Shown: positions 1-11,792 of the stretch, one piece after another
Layout of the letters: the number at the start of each line of letters is the position of its first letter
How positions within the stretch are numbered: the stretch's first letter is position 1
NCBI RefSeq assembly: GCF_000801105.2
Contig: NC_079516.1
Location: 18,940,998 to 19,004,997 of the forward strand
Direction: 5' to 3'
Length of the DNA stretch: 64,000 nt
From: Raphanus sativus
Taxonomy: Eukaryota; Streptophyta; Magnoliopsida; Brassicales; Brassicaceae
Notes under the pieces: model-generated
Told to the model about the DNA's origin: nothing
The model's database searches: none
Seen by the model: the letters and a program-made list of their open reading frames with translations, nothing else
Translations under genes and position numbers: made by a program

Positions 1-674
1 TTAAAACAGAAACATTTTGTTGGACCTAACATTTATTTTGTAAGTTTTTAAATTAAATACACTTTTATACTTTATAGTTAAACCTACATTAAATCACTAT
101 TATTCCTTTCTTTATACTACTATTCATGTTTCCAAACAATATACTTATTTTTTTATACTACTATCAATGTTTCCAAACAATATATTTTTATACTACTATC
201 AATATTTCCAAACAATATATTTTTATAAAATAACTAATATTTTTAGTAATTAATCTTAGTTATTAATTTTTGTTATTTTATATCTATCATTTTCTCTTTA
301 AAATTTTGTAGAAACGTCATAATTCATAAATTGCAAAATAATGAACTTTAAAATTTGGATTATAAGATTACAAATTATGAAACTATTACAATTTAAATCA
401 AATCAGATTACATATCGGTCATCCATCAGTTCAATCGGTTAGTCTCAGATTTTTGTGATTTTTTTAATATGAATATTTTTAAAATCTAAATTGAATTGTC
501 AGATCTTCGGATTAACCGGTATAATCACAATCGGGTTGGATTTAAAAACACTGATTTAAATGCAAAAATATTTTAAATACACTCTTTAAAAATTACCAAA
601 ATATTTGTTAAGTTATTAATGAAATTTTTCATCGTAAAATATTCCGCGCTTCCAAAGCGCGGGTCAAGATCTAG
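1..674 (+). mobile_element. Non-autonomous Helitron, copy A (5' end outside window)
   Basis: The 3' end has a palindromic hairpin (CCGCGCTTCCAAAGCGCGG) followed about 10 nt later by CTAG, the usual Helitron terminus. The same sequence recurs at 33856-34514 and 54551-55191, where the 5' end TCTATCTTATTAAAACAG is visible. No coding capacity is seen. The next Helitron begins with TC directly after the CTAG. Confidence 0.8.
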
Positions 675-1083
675 TCTATCTTATTAAAGGTGAAGTACAA
701 ATTCGGTGTGTTTGGATACTTAGATAAGATTATTAAAAAATTTGGTGTATTTGGCTATAGGTGTAACAAATGGTTCACGATTATTGCTAACTTAAAAAAA
801 AAAAATCTATAACCAAATCTTACTCACCACGTAATAAATATCTTAGGCAATCTAATAAAAAAAATCTATAACCTTCTTTTTCTTTCGATTCTTTCTTCCC
901 AAGTAAAAGTCATAACCTAATTAAATATACTTTCCCTTAATGCCACACTTTTTTCGCTAGATATTTAGAAAATTAACTAATACTTCAATACAAAATATCG
1001 ATATCCCCTATCCCTTTTGCACGCTAAAACTGTTTAGGAAAATATTCTCATTAACAAAATCTTAGATTGCATAAGTATATCTA
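675..1083 (+). mobile_element. 5' fragment of a second Helitron family
   Basis: It starts TCTATCTTATTAAAGGTGAA immediately after the CTAG of the preceding Helitron. The same 5' end recurs at 1084, and in reverse at 14706. No matching 3' hairpin is seen before the next 5' end, so this piece is probably 3'-truncated or was interrupted by the copy at 1084. No gene is seen. Confidence 0.6.
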
Positions 1084-3088
1084 TCTATCTTATTAAAGCT
1101 GAAGTACAATTTCGGTGTGTTTGGATACTTGGATAAGAGTTTTTTAAAAAATTGGTGTGTTTGGAAACATGGATTGTAGTCTTTAAAAATAATAATTTTG
1201 TTTGGAAACAAAGATAGTAGTATTAAATAGAAAAATTAATGGGCTTAAGTCATTAAGTCCATTATAAAAGAATATTGTCAATATATATAAGAAAAATACA
1301 ATACAAAGCCCAATTTGAAATACCAACTCAAATTATGGTTTTTATATTTCATATTAAGTTTTTAAAATATAATATATGTAATTATTTATATGATGATACG
1401 TATTAAATACTATTAATTATATGATTACTTATATGATGGTACATACAAAATACGATTAATTATATGATGAAATTATATGATATATAATAATGACTAAGGA
1501 TGGGTTTTCAGACATCCATACGGGTTTGGTTAGGTCTGGGCGTTCGGGTACCCATTCGGGTACGGGTCGGTTCTTTCGGATATCGGGTTTTTTGGGTTTG
1601 GAAATTAAAACCCATTCGGGTATTATAAAATTTCGGATCGGGTTCGAGTCGGGTTTTTCCGGGTTCGGGTGGGTTCGGTTCTGAAGTAAAGGAACCTGAA
1701 AATAACCGAATAACCAATGTATCTGTAATGGGTTCGGATAATAGTACCCAAAATAACCATATTACCCGATTCGATTCGGGTATTTTGTATCCAAACGATT
1801 CAGATGTATAAAAAAATAACCAAAAATACTCATTTGACACAGTTTTGTTTAAGTACTTCTATCCAAACTACAATATTTTATCCGAAAATACACAAAATTA
1901 TTGAAAATAACTAATATATTAAATTTATAATTAAAATTAAAATAATTATACATATAATTATAAATAATATTTTGAAATATATATTTTATTTCGGATATCT
2001 TCGGATACCCATTCGGTTTTCGGTTCGGGTCGGGTTGGATACCGGTTCTTCGGATACAACAGTTTAGAACCCAAACAGTTATTTCTGAAGAACCGAGTAA
2101 ACCCGATACCCTGATTTTTCGGGTCGGTTCCGGTTCGGGTCCTCGGGTCCGGTTTTTGTGCCCAGGCCTAGGTTTGGTCCTGATTGGTTTGCGTTTTGGG
2201 TTTTCGAGGTCAAAGATTTCAGTCCTATTAGGATGTTTCTAAATTTTTGTTTGAGTTTGATTCAGATCTTTGCGGGTTTAGTTTGGGTTTGGATAACCTA
2301 TTTAAATTATTTTTAAAGTTTTAAATCACTATATATTTTAAATTTCTCAAAATCTATAAATAAAGTAATATATTACCTATAAATTTAAATAACATATGTC
2401 AGAATACCTAAGCTTAACATATCAATTGGGTTGATTTAAAATTTTGGATACGGAATCAATAATTATTTTAAGTATTTTTGGTGATTTGAGTATACTTTAA
2501 CTATTTCAGATATTTGTTTTTGACTATCTATATATATTTTCAAGTATTTTAAACCAATTTAAAATTATCATTCTTGATGTTTTATATACGTTAAATATAA
2601 AAAAATTAATATATAAGTATATAAATCCATTTTTAGATAAATTCAGGTACACGAATATTTCGGTTCGGATCCGATTCGGTTCTCTAACTAACAAAATTTT
2701 GAATAATTCGAATATTTAATCAATTTATGTTCAGGTTTGGTACTATATTTACAGATTGGTATCAGTTCTGTTCCTCAGATTCATTTTGCCAAACCCTAAT
2801 AATTACATGAAAAACAAATATCATCATATTTTCAAAAATATACATCCGCGGAGGTGCAGATATCAAAGTCTATAATCATTTATTTTAACAATAAGCCAAA
2901 TAAATATGTTGATTGAAGAGCGAATAAAACAAAACTAGAGAAATACATAGTTTATCAGAGACACTCTACGTGTTGAATTTATTAAAAAAAATATTAAAAT
3001 AAATAAATTCAATAATTATAAAAAAATAATATATTTTATAAAAATGAAAAATAATACCCGCGCTTTCGAAGCGCGGGTCAAAATCTAG
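1084..3088 (+). mobile_element. Non-autonomous Helitron, about 2.0 kb
   Basis: The 5' end is TCTATCTTATTAAAGCTGAA. The 3' hairpin is CCCGCGCTTTCGAAGCGCGG, followed by TCAAAATCTAG. The last 200 bp match, in reverse complement, the 3' part of the Helitron at 12905-14706. No Rep/helicase coding is present. It contains a nested inverted-repeat element at 1531-2170; short ORFs there come from TTCGGGT-rich repeats and are not taken as genes. Confidence 0.75.
1531..2170. mobile_element. TTCGGGT-rich terminal-inverted-repeat element
   Basis: The ends TAGGTCTGGGC and GCCCAGGCCTA form an 11-bp imperfect inverted repeat. The flanks carry an 8-bp direct repeat GGTTTGGT (1523-1530 and 2171-2178). The interior is full of TTCGGGT/TTCGGAT motifs and an AT-rich middle. 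The 8-bp duplication suggests a hAT-like non-autonomous element; the family is not identified. Similar motifs in reverse occur in the element at 29451-30175. Confidence 0.55.
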
Positions 3089-3810
3089 TTCATATTATTG
3101 CTGAATTCATCCGATCAGTAGCTTTATTTTCAAGTTTAAACTAAAAATAAGATATACTTTTTTAATTTAGTTTGCTGTTTAGTATATCTAGCTTCTACAA
3201 AGTGAAAATTGACTTTTATAAGATTTATCATTTATTTATTTGGACTAATCATACCGCTAGACGAAGATCTATTCATTAATCATAAAAAGACATTTTAGTT
3301 TGGCAAACGCGTGCCATAATTGATGACCTTAGAATAGTGGAATGTGGATACAGCCGATAATAATACTTTTGAGAAATTCAAATTCGGTAATTGTCGTAAT
3401 AATGTTAAAGCATCAGTATAATTACTTATTTTGTGCATATTCACTGTATTTTACCTTAAAACGAAAAATATACTTAATACTTTAATAGTTAATACTAAGG
3501 GAAATTAGACCATATATACACACCAAAAATCACAATTTCCTTGACTTACTAAAACTTTACTTCTTGACAAAAAAAAAACTAAAACTTTCCTGTCTTTCCT
3601 ACTTTCTCTTCTTATCTCTCTCAAAATCTAATTTCTTATTTTTTAGTTATTTAGTACACAAGTCCTAATATTATTAATATGGAGTAATTACCAACAAATG
3701 AAAAAAAGATTCTCAAAAAAGAAAGAAAAAACAAATGAAAAAATTGCTATCAAGAGGAAATCAACACAATAATAAAACAAAATGCATCCCTAGAAGATGA
3801 CACATCAGAT

Positions 3811-4947
3811 CCCTAAAAGATAGTATCCTCTGCATCATTACTTAGCTCAGCGCACTCTGTTGATCATCTTGTCTGACTGCCGGAGAAGACAGGGAAGTAC
3901 ACGACAAAGACAGGCTACGGCTTGGCAATGACAGCAGAAGTAGAGACTGCCATCTCCAACACTTCCTTCAACTGGCTCAAACATATTTGGAATATCAAAA
4001 CTCCTCCAAAGATCAAGGATTTCCTCTGGAAGCTTGTGCGCAAAGCAATCCCAGTGAGCTCAAATTTAACTCGAAGTGGGATCCCGGCGTTCAACTGTAA
4101 AACCTGCGATGGGGAGGAGGACGATATGCACGTTTTCTTGACCTGCAGCATTGCAGAGCAGGTTTGGAACTTGGCTCCTATGGTGTTAATACCAAACAGC
4201 TTCACTCCTTCGATGATGTCTCTCCTTGAGATAGCAGAAACCTTCACGACTCTTCCACCGGTGGGACTAACTGTTCCACTATGGCCATGGATTTTGTGGA
4301 GTCTCTGGAAAGCAAGAAACAAGCGATGTTTTGAAAATAAAACTTTTTCCGCAATGGAAATCATGACGAAAGCTATCACTGATGCGAAAGATTGGGAGGC
4401 AGCACAGCCCACTGCTACGGCATCCAACAAGACTCACGACTCTGCTCCGGCCCTCGCTACCAACGCTCGCGCCTCTCCGACATCACCAGATACTCTCATC
4501 TGCAATGTAGATGCAGCTTGGGATGGTCGAACCGGTAACTGTGGCATAGGAGGCGTCTTCTCGAGTGAAACACAACGCTCCATTCCTGATCAAATCTCCA
4601 CCTCCCGCAAACATGTCTCCTCGGCGTTAATGGCAGAAGCCATCGCCATCCGATCTGCAGTCATGTATACTGCTTCGTTAAACATTAAATCTTTGATGAT
4701 TCTCTCTCTTTGGTGAAGCTCCTGAAGAGTAGAAGCTCGGTTCCAGCTTTGTTCGAGATTTTGTTTGACATCTATCACTTTAGTTCTTTGTTTGATTCTA
4801 TTTCCTTTTCGTATGTACCACGTTTGAGGAATGGGATGGCTGATTCGGTGGCAAAATCAGCTCTCTCATTGCTTAACTCCCCCGATAATGGGGTGTAAAC
4901 TCTTTTATTATGAATGAATGTGTGTTTGATCAAAAAAAAAAAAGAAA
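3811..4947 (+). mobile_element. 5'-truncated LINE (non-LTR retrotransposon)
   Basis: A 14-bp target duplication, ATGACACATCAGAT, flanks it (3797-3810 and 4948-4961). The 3' end is an A-rich tail. The coding remnant is the end of LINE ORF2: a zinc-binding reverse-transcriptase C-terminal domain followed by a plant RNase H. Truncation at the 5' end with an oligo-A tail is the typical result of target-primed reverse transcription. Confidence 0.9.
3862..4898 (+). pseudogene. LINE ORF2 C-terminus: zf-RVT plus RNase H, broken
   Basis: The longest open segment runs 3922-4716. It shows the zf-RVT signature (IWNIKTPPKIKDFLWKLV, then CKTC and HVFLTC) and an RNase H start, NVDAAWDGRTGNCGIGGVF. Upstream in the same frame a TGA (about 3871) interrupts the domain where a Trp is usual. 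At about 4700-4712 the frame breaks: MILS runs into LW-stop, while the downstream frame continues VKLLKSRSSVPALFEILF to ADSVAKSALSLL (end 4898). The expected Asp-containing motif (LSDS) is missing at the break, which points to a small deletion of the catalytic region. It is not functional. Confidence 0.85.
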
Positions 4948-4961
4948 ATGACACATCAGAT

Positions 4962-6390
4962 TTTTAAACCATTTTGGGACTGCCATATCAATAAATAAAA
5001 AACTTCAACTTCCAATCGCAACATTTTAATAATACACCTCAGTTCAATTGATATTAATCGCTGGCAAAATCATCCACATAAACGTGATCTCTTACCTTCT
5101 CAAGGTCGTAGAGCGACTCTTCCTATCTTTCACATTAGTTAAACTTAAGAAATCGACTGTCATTCTTCCTCTCTTCGTATTAATTTGTGATTTATATGGC
5201 AAAGCTTTAGCCTTTAAGTGCTTTCGAACCAACATATATAATAAGGTAATTTTTTTTGTAACCATTATTTTAAAATTTTAAATATGATTGCTGCTTTGTT
5301 TTTATTTTATGGTAATTTTGTCTGTTTAAAAAGATTGATGCATCAAACGGGGGTGAAAAGTAGGCAATCCAATCAATTGCTTATGCGTGATCAGGTGGGA
5401 AGCTAAGCCATGTTGTGTTTACAATAAGAAGAAACTTTGTTTTTGATATTCTTTTTTTTTGTAACTTAACTTTGTTTTTGATATTGGTGTCAATGGTTCT
5501 GCTTTTCATCTTTATTCTTGAACTTTGGGTTTAATAAATTTATCTTTCTGAAAAATCTTACAAATTTGCTCTCTTTTTATCGGTTCAATTCTGATTTGGT
5601 TATTTTGTTTTCTGATTGAATTTTAAATGGAACCACAAAAGGTGGAATCCGGAAGGTGATGAGGCTGGATTGTTCAACCTGTTTAACGATAAAATAGAGA
5701 TTCGCAAACAATGATATCATCACACCAACGGTGCATATATTAGCTAAGTATTATGTTCTAGGATGTACAAAGGTGCGTCATGCATTAAGTTTCGTTATTT
5801 TGATAGGAACAAAAGGCTAAGGAATTCAAGCTTCTATAGTTATAGTCTCAATCAAACTTACGTTTTTAGGTTTACTATATAGGAAGGATATGGATTGCAT
5901 TGATATGTTGTAATACAAGGATTAAAATCATCATTTGTCAACCCTCCAATTGATGATAATATAATAATGATTTTAATAATTAATCTAGTATGTATAATAC
6001 GATACTAGGTAGTAATCCGCGCTTTACCCGGAATAAGATCTATATATTATGATTGTGGACATAAGTATACTTTAAACGAACGTTAGGCAAAACTAAATGT
6101 ATGATTCATTTAATTATGATGTTATCGACCCTGTGATTATATGTGACTATATATATGTGTGTGTGTGTGTTCACTGGAGTCTATGACTCGTCTTGATGTT
6201 GATCAACTTCCAAAAGATAACGGTAGATCAATAACATATTATAAGCAAAACAATAACTGTGTGAAATAAATAAAATATAGCTTTTGAAATTTAAAAAACG
6301 TAATTGTAGCATAAAAGCAATTGAAGGATGGTGACAGCCGCATGTTTATATTGCTTGCTCGGGAAGACTACTACACTGACCATAGAAACG
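4962..6390. other. No gene recognised
   Basis: AT-rich intergenic sequence. The short ORF at 5048-5281 has no recognisable domain. A short GT microsatellite lies near 6157-6170. Around 6017 a CCGCGCTTT string resembles a decayed Helitron hairpin, but no end could be defined. Confidence 0.5.
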
Positions 6391-6397
6391 TTTTACA

Positions 6398-6664
6398 GTG
6401 AACACCTCTCGTCAAACCGAGATTATCTCTTCAAGCAGCAACATAACCAAGTTGTGTCTCTACGAATATGCCTACTTAATGGCGAAAGATCAGATGGGTT
6501 ACATGTTTATAAAGAAACTGATCGAGGAAGAAGAAAGCTTTCTTGATGCTATGATTATATTGAGAGAATTGATTAATCAAGTACTCGAAGCTGAAGGTTT
6601 ATCACGTAAAAAACGTCGTCGAGAAAAATGTCGAAGATATTGTAATTCTTTTAAAGGAATGTAA
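6398..6664 (+). pseudogene. Pumilio-repeat (APUM-like) gene fragment
   Basis: The reading frame includes YLMAKDQMGYMFIKKLIEE and later DAMIILRELINQVLE. This resembles one Puf repeat of plant Pumilio RNA-binding proteins (pattern: L-M-A-x-D-Q-x-G-x-x-F-L-Q, then D-A-M-I-I-F-x-E-V-I). Only about one repeat is visible, against eight in a complete RNA-binding domain, and the frame ends soon after in basic low-complexity residues. The stretch at 6781-6870 might be a further decayed repeat, but that similarity is weak. I infer a relic fragment. The Puf assignment is moderately sure; expression is unlikely. Confidence 0.5.
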
Positions 6665-6759
6665 TTGTCTGCATTAAATACACACATTTTGTGAGAAACG
6701 TTCTCTGCATGACACGTAAACGTTTTACTAAATAAAAACTTCTCGTTAAGCCACGTCAT

Positions 6760-8136
6760 ATCTTACCAATACATATAATTATGGAAACTCTTAAAAATAT
6801 TTCTCAGACGACGAGGAAAAACAAGAGAAGCAAGAAAGTGTGGAGTGCTTTGCTTCTTACACTTGTGTCCCCGACAAATAGTCACAGGTGCTATGTCTCT
6901 ATCCAACTAACAACACTTCATCTTAAAAATATACACACTCTGTGGAGAAAAATGTCAAATGAATAGTATTTTTGTTGCATTTTACGTGTTGTAGGGGTTT
7001 CTTTGAGGAGGAGGATAAAGTGCACCCCAATAAAATACCGTGTACCAGAGATCTTACCTCGAAGACAAACAGGGTAAATTTAAAGAAAAGGTGAATTATT
7101 AGGGTTAAAAAGCAATTTATTTTGAGATTTACGGGGGTCAAAAAAGATGTATTGAATCTTTAAAAAGGGTGTATTGAATCTATAATTCTAAAATTTATTG
7201 AAATTTCTCGTAAAAAGCATATCGGAGAAGATAATTAATACTATTAAAATAGAAATCCATTTTTGAGATGCCTTTCTTTTTTTAAAACTATTTATAGATC
7301 TATGCTATTACTTTATTTAAAATATATAGTTTTTATTTAAATCCTAACCAAATCTATTTCATTCTAAAAAACCTATTTAATCCAACAATATTTAGTTTTA
7401 ATTTTTTAAAAATAACCAAACAACAATAAAATATCATAGTTTAACTAGTCCTTGAAATTAGGATTGTATAATTGTTTTGATCTATTTTACAAACTTAAAA
7501 ATATTTTCAACATCTGAAATTAAATTATAATTTAAAAAACGTGGAGAAGATTTTTAAATATTTTAAAATATTCATATGTGTTGCAGTTATCACTTAAATG
7601 ACCACATAAATGTTATTTTTTTATTTTTAAAAAATACAAAGATAACATTTAATAAATTAATTTGTTAACTTTAAACAATTTTTTTTTAAAATGTTACAGC
7701 TACTCATAATATTGACAGATATTATAAAATCATAGAATAATTATTTTCTAAATTAATATGACATAAATTTACTAAATATATACATTTAAAATTTTAATTT
7801 TACATAAATTTTAACTATTTTTAAAATCAATATTTTAAAATAAAGTTGACTTTTCAAAATCAATCTACAATTAATGAGTTAGAAATTTTTGCATTTAATA
7901 TTTACAGGTTTTTCCATTAAATATGTAAAATATGTATCAAGTACAAACGAGTCTTACAAATACATTTTTCATTTCCATTGTGATCAAACAAACGAGTTAA
8001 CAAATTTATCAAACAAAAAACAATCTCGCGCTTTCAAATATAGATGTAGATATTCTTATATATAATATTAAGAGGTCTTTAAATAAATAAAAATTCGTAT
8101 AAGTTATATAGATATATATATATATATGATCAATTA
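6760..8136. other. No gene recognised, very AT-rich
   Basis: Intergenic sequence rich in poly-A/T tracts and a short (TA)n around 8108-8127. ORFs at 6781-6966 and 6923-7141 have no recognisable domain. Confidence 0.5.
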
Positions 8137-9728
8137 TCCTATATATTAAAAGTATTTAATATAAAAAGCATCTAATTAATAATCATAATTAATTCAAAAG
8201 CTACATCTATCATTTAAACAATAAGGTTGCAACATTTAATTCATAACCATAAATAATGTTGTTACCATAATTCTAAATCTTCTACAATTTTTTTAAATAT
8301 CCTAATTTATTCTACAAACAATTTTTTCTTATACTATAAATTCGTCAATTACATATTTCCTATAATTATGGGGATACATTTTGTGATGGAATTATGTTCA
8401 TTTTCTTTGTAAATTAATGGAGTTTTGTTTATATGGCAAGCTTTTTAATAGGATTATTCAATTTGGACACTACACTGATAAAAAAGCATTGAGCAGGAGA
8501 AAACCATTTTGGGGTTTAAGAAACTTTCCACTCTTTTGATATTAAGCATCGAAACCTCAAATCAGTAAATTTATTGTTTGTTATAAAATACGAAAACTCT
8601 TTTTTGAAAATAGTCAACTTTAGACTCTCAATGTACTGTCATTTAGGTTTTCTTTTTGTATTTACTTTTCTCTATGAATGTTCGGTTTATGTAACATCAA
8701 TGTTTGAGTTTGAATTTATTTTTTTTAAAAACTTTTGCACATGAGGTTCTTATACATGTTATCAGTAGAGTCTATATTATGTAACTCCAAAAGCTTTTAG
8801 AAAGCGTTATGGTATTAAATCAGATTAAATATGTTTTTTTCTGTGATAGGTAATGAAGATTCATTGTTTTATTTAGGTATCAATTAGGTAGTCATTGGTG
8901 CTAATTTAAATTTGGTCTATCATTTCTTATATAATTGGTTCCACTATATTTTTAATATATATTAAAATATAAATAAAACTAAATTTAGTTAACACTAATA
9001 GAAAATATGGCTAAACCTAGATGAAATAAGACCAAACCAATTATATGTTAATTTTATATCAATCCAACATAAATTTTATTTGAAAGATATCCTAATATAA
9101 GATTTATCATACTACTATAATAAATTTCATATACATATACAAATTATAGATAAAATTATAGATTTATTACATAAAATATCTTTTAACAGAAAAACAATTC
9201 CGCGCTTTAAAGTATACATTATTCTACCTCGACCAAGCCCAGACTGGAGCATCACGGTTACAACACTGTTGTCGCAAGTCTACCATTGATTCATGTCTTC
9301 TTCGGGTATCCTTCCAGGCTGTAATCCACAGTATATGGAGGGAAAGGAACAGCAGGAAGCACACGGGTGCTTACCGTACCGCTCAACAACTAATTTATAG
9401 ACAAGGCAATACGCAACCGCATCTTCTCTTTTCGTTCTAGAAACGCAGGGAACTGCAGTAGCCTGATGATCCGCTGGATGGGAAGGAATGGATAGTTTGC
9501 TGTTTCTTTCTTAAAGCTGATGTTGTTCTCAGATTTTTGAACTCTTTCGTATTGTAAACGTTTTTTTCTTTTGTTGATAAATAAATTTAACATTTCAAAA
9601 AAAAATATATATTAGGATCAATAAACATATAATCTTAATTTTTTATACATTATTGTATATCTATTTCAAATTATAATTTTTCTCATAATAAAATTCTGCG
9701 CTTTTTAAAGTGCGGATCAAAATTTAGC
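8137..9728 (+). mobile_element. Decayed Helitron-like element
   Basis: It starts TCCTATATATTAAAAG after an A and ends with a degraded hairpin (GCGCTTTTTAAAGTGCG) followed by TCAAAATTTAG. A second hairpin-like CCGCGCTTTAAAG at about 9200 suggests an internal duplicate end. A LINE tail is inserted near 9228-9610. Boundaries are tentative. Confidence 0.4.
9228..9610 (+). mobile_element. LINE 3' tail fragment
   Basis: One frame encodes PDWSITVTTLLSQ and, after a one-base shift, FQAVIHSIWRERNSRKH. This matches the LINE piece at 52770-53269 (NPDWSTTLIVIQQ and IYGVWRERNGRRH). The 3' end has an A-run after a T-rich stretch. It is frameshifted and severely 5'-truncated. A clean target duplication was not found. 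Confidence 0.65.
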
Positions 9729-9871
9729 AACATAATTATCGTAGTAAAAAAATATAACATGATTAGCCGCCCCAATACCGTCCCTGATGATCACATTCCC
9801 TAAAGTTCTCCCTCTCCTTATGTAAAATCACGGATTTGCCACTATTTGCGAAGCACCATTCAGTTGTTATT

Positions 9872-11196
9872 GGGGCTGTTTGTTTCACCATTTGTCATTT
9901 CCATTCAGATGATTCATTTATATGATCTATCTAGATGATCCATTCAGATTTTTGTACATGTTTGTTTTTTCATCCAGATATCTCATCTAGATGAATCATC
10001 TAAATGAATCATATGTTTGTTTCTTTATTTTCATTTCCATTCAAATGAGTTTAGTAAATAAATTACCAAAATACCCTTGTGTTAGTTTAATCATATGGTT
10101 ATATTATTTTTAACTATATTACATTTAATTATTTAGTTTAATAAATTTACATTAGAATTATTTCAAAAATTAACAAGTTTTTTTTTGCGGTTTGGGCGGG
10201 AAAACAAGATCTTTTCGGTTTTAGCTGACAAACACATTTTTGGTTTTGGTGTGAAAATACAATTTTTTTTTATTTTGGCGAGAAACACGTTTTTGCGGTA
10301 ACTATATTTTTCAGTTTGGCGGAAAAACGAGATTTTTCGGTTTTGGTGGAAAAAAATAAGATTTTGGGGTTTTGGCAAGAAAACAAATTTTTGTGGTTTT
10401 GGCGGAAAACACACATTTTATGGTTTTGGCGGGAAACACATTTTTGCGATTTTCGCGGGAAAATAAGACTTTCTGGTTTTGGCAGGTATACGCGTTTTGC
10501 GGTTTAGGCGGGAAAATGAGATTTTTCGGTTTTGGCGGAAAAACGCGTTTTTGCTGTTTTGACGGGAAAACGAGATTTTGCGGTTTTCGCTGGAAAATGA
10601 AAAATTCTCGATTTCGGCGGGAAACGCGTTTTTGTGGTTTTGGCGACAAAACGCGTTTTTACAGAAAACGAGATTTTTGGTTTTGACGGGAAAATGCGTT
10701 TTTTGCGCTTTTCGCTGGAAAATAAGATTTTTTTTAATTTTGGCGGGAAACGCGTTTTTGTGATTTTGGCAAGAAAACACGTTTTTGAGGAAAAATGAAA
10801 ATTTTCAGTTTTGGCGGGAAAACGCTTTTTTACCGTTTTGGCGGAAACACGTTTTGGCGAAAAAATGCGATTTTCAGTTTTGGTGGGAAAACAAAACTTT
10901 TCGGTTTTGGCGGAAAAAATGTTTTTGTGCTTTTGTCAATTTCTACGTGGAACAAAATGATATTATGTTTAGGTTTATAATTTGTGAATTATATTAGGGA
11001 TATAATAGACATTATACCATTTTGAAACCATCTCAATTCAAATGATCCAAATTGGTTCATTTGAATAGATTTTAAAATTAAGCTTTGATTTCTAAAAGTC
11101 ATCCGAATGAACCATCTGAATGAGTTGAATTTTTAGTGTCTAAACAAACAAAACTCTCATCGCTCATCGAGATGGAGATGGAAAAACAAACATGCC
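9872..11196. mobile_element. MITE carrying an E2F-motif array
   Basis: The ends GGGGCTGTTTGTTT and AAACAAACATGCC form imperfect inverted repeats; subterminal parts carry CATTCAGATGATTCAT-type repeats in both orientations. The flanks TATT (9868-9871 and 11197-11200) overlap. A second copy of the target at 11221-11250, without insert (CAGTTGTTATTTTCG), shows the empty site. A 3-4 bp duplication fits a PIF/Harbinger-like element. No transposase is present. Phe-rich ORFs inside are translations of the repeat. Confidence 0.65.
10185..10935 (+). repeat. E2F-like minisatellite (about 24 units of about 27-32 bp)
   Basis: Units follow TTTTGGCGGGAAAACGCG with variation. The string GGCGGGAAA (reverse TTTCCCGCC, the E2F/DP consensus) occurs exactly at about 10429, 10508, 10617, 10743 and 10818; CGCGGGAAA and GGGCGGGAAA also occur, plus many one-base variants. 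Amplification of E2F sites by transposons is known in Brassica (recalled literature). Whether these sites are bound here is not shown. Confidence 0.85.
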
Positions 11197-11250
11197 TATT
11201 TTCGTTTTAAAATTGTGGTGCACCATTCAGTTGTTATTTTCGTTTTAAAA

Positions 11251-11789
11251 ACTGTGCCACTGAGAAGGTAATAAGACTTTTGAAATTGCAACGGTAAACT
11301 ATAAAAAAGTTGCGGCCCCATAAAATGAAAATCGTGGGATCTTATTGATTGACACACATGGTAAGAAACGTGTGGAGCGGGGAGGTTAAATTCGCAACAT
11401 TTTTCGCCGCGGCTCTGTACCAATGAATGGACCAGGAAAACGGTGTCATGCGATTAGCGATTACTGAACCGTGCTGACGTTAATTAGCAGCGTCAAAAGA
11501 GAAAGAATGGGTCCTATCTTCACCTAATGTATCCCGTGATGGATCTATTTTTATACTATTATTTAATTATCACAATTCACAAACGTACTTTTATTTTCCT
11601 GAAAATTATATAATGTTTACATAGTTTTCCAATACTTGTGTAAACTGTAAAGTAAAGATCAAAAGTTTATAAAACAACATTAATTTATTTTAACACTTAC
11701 TAACATATTAAGCATATACGATACAAAAAGCTGACAAGCACAAGTACATGTTTTCCACATCAGCACATAATTAATAGCCGTTGGATCTC
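11251..11789. other. No gene recognised
   Basis: It holds no ORF with a recognisable domain. The preceding 11201-11250 carries one copy of a roughly 38-bp tandem repeat (GCACCATTCAGTTGTTATTT); the other copy was split by the MITE at 9872-11196. Confidence 0.5.
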
Positions 11790-11792
11790 TAA

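Noticed and set aside
10185..10935. Resemblance to a CRISPR array (regular units of about 30 bp)
   Set aside because: Units are imperfect, contiguous and without unique spacers, and the DNA is a plant nuclear MITE.
10163..10997. Overlapping Phe/Lys-rich ORFs on both strands
   Set aside because: They translate the E2F-like minisatellite in different frames; repeat units, not codons, explain the pattern.
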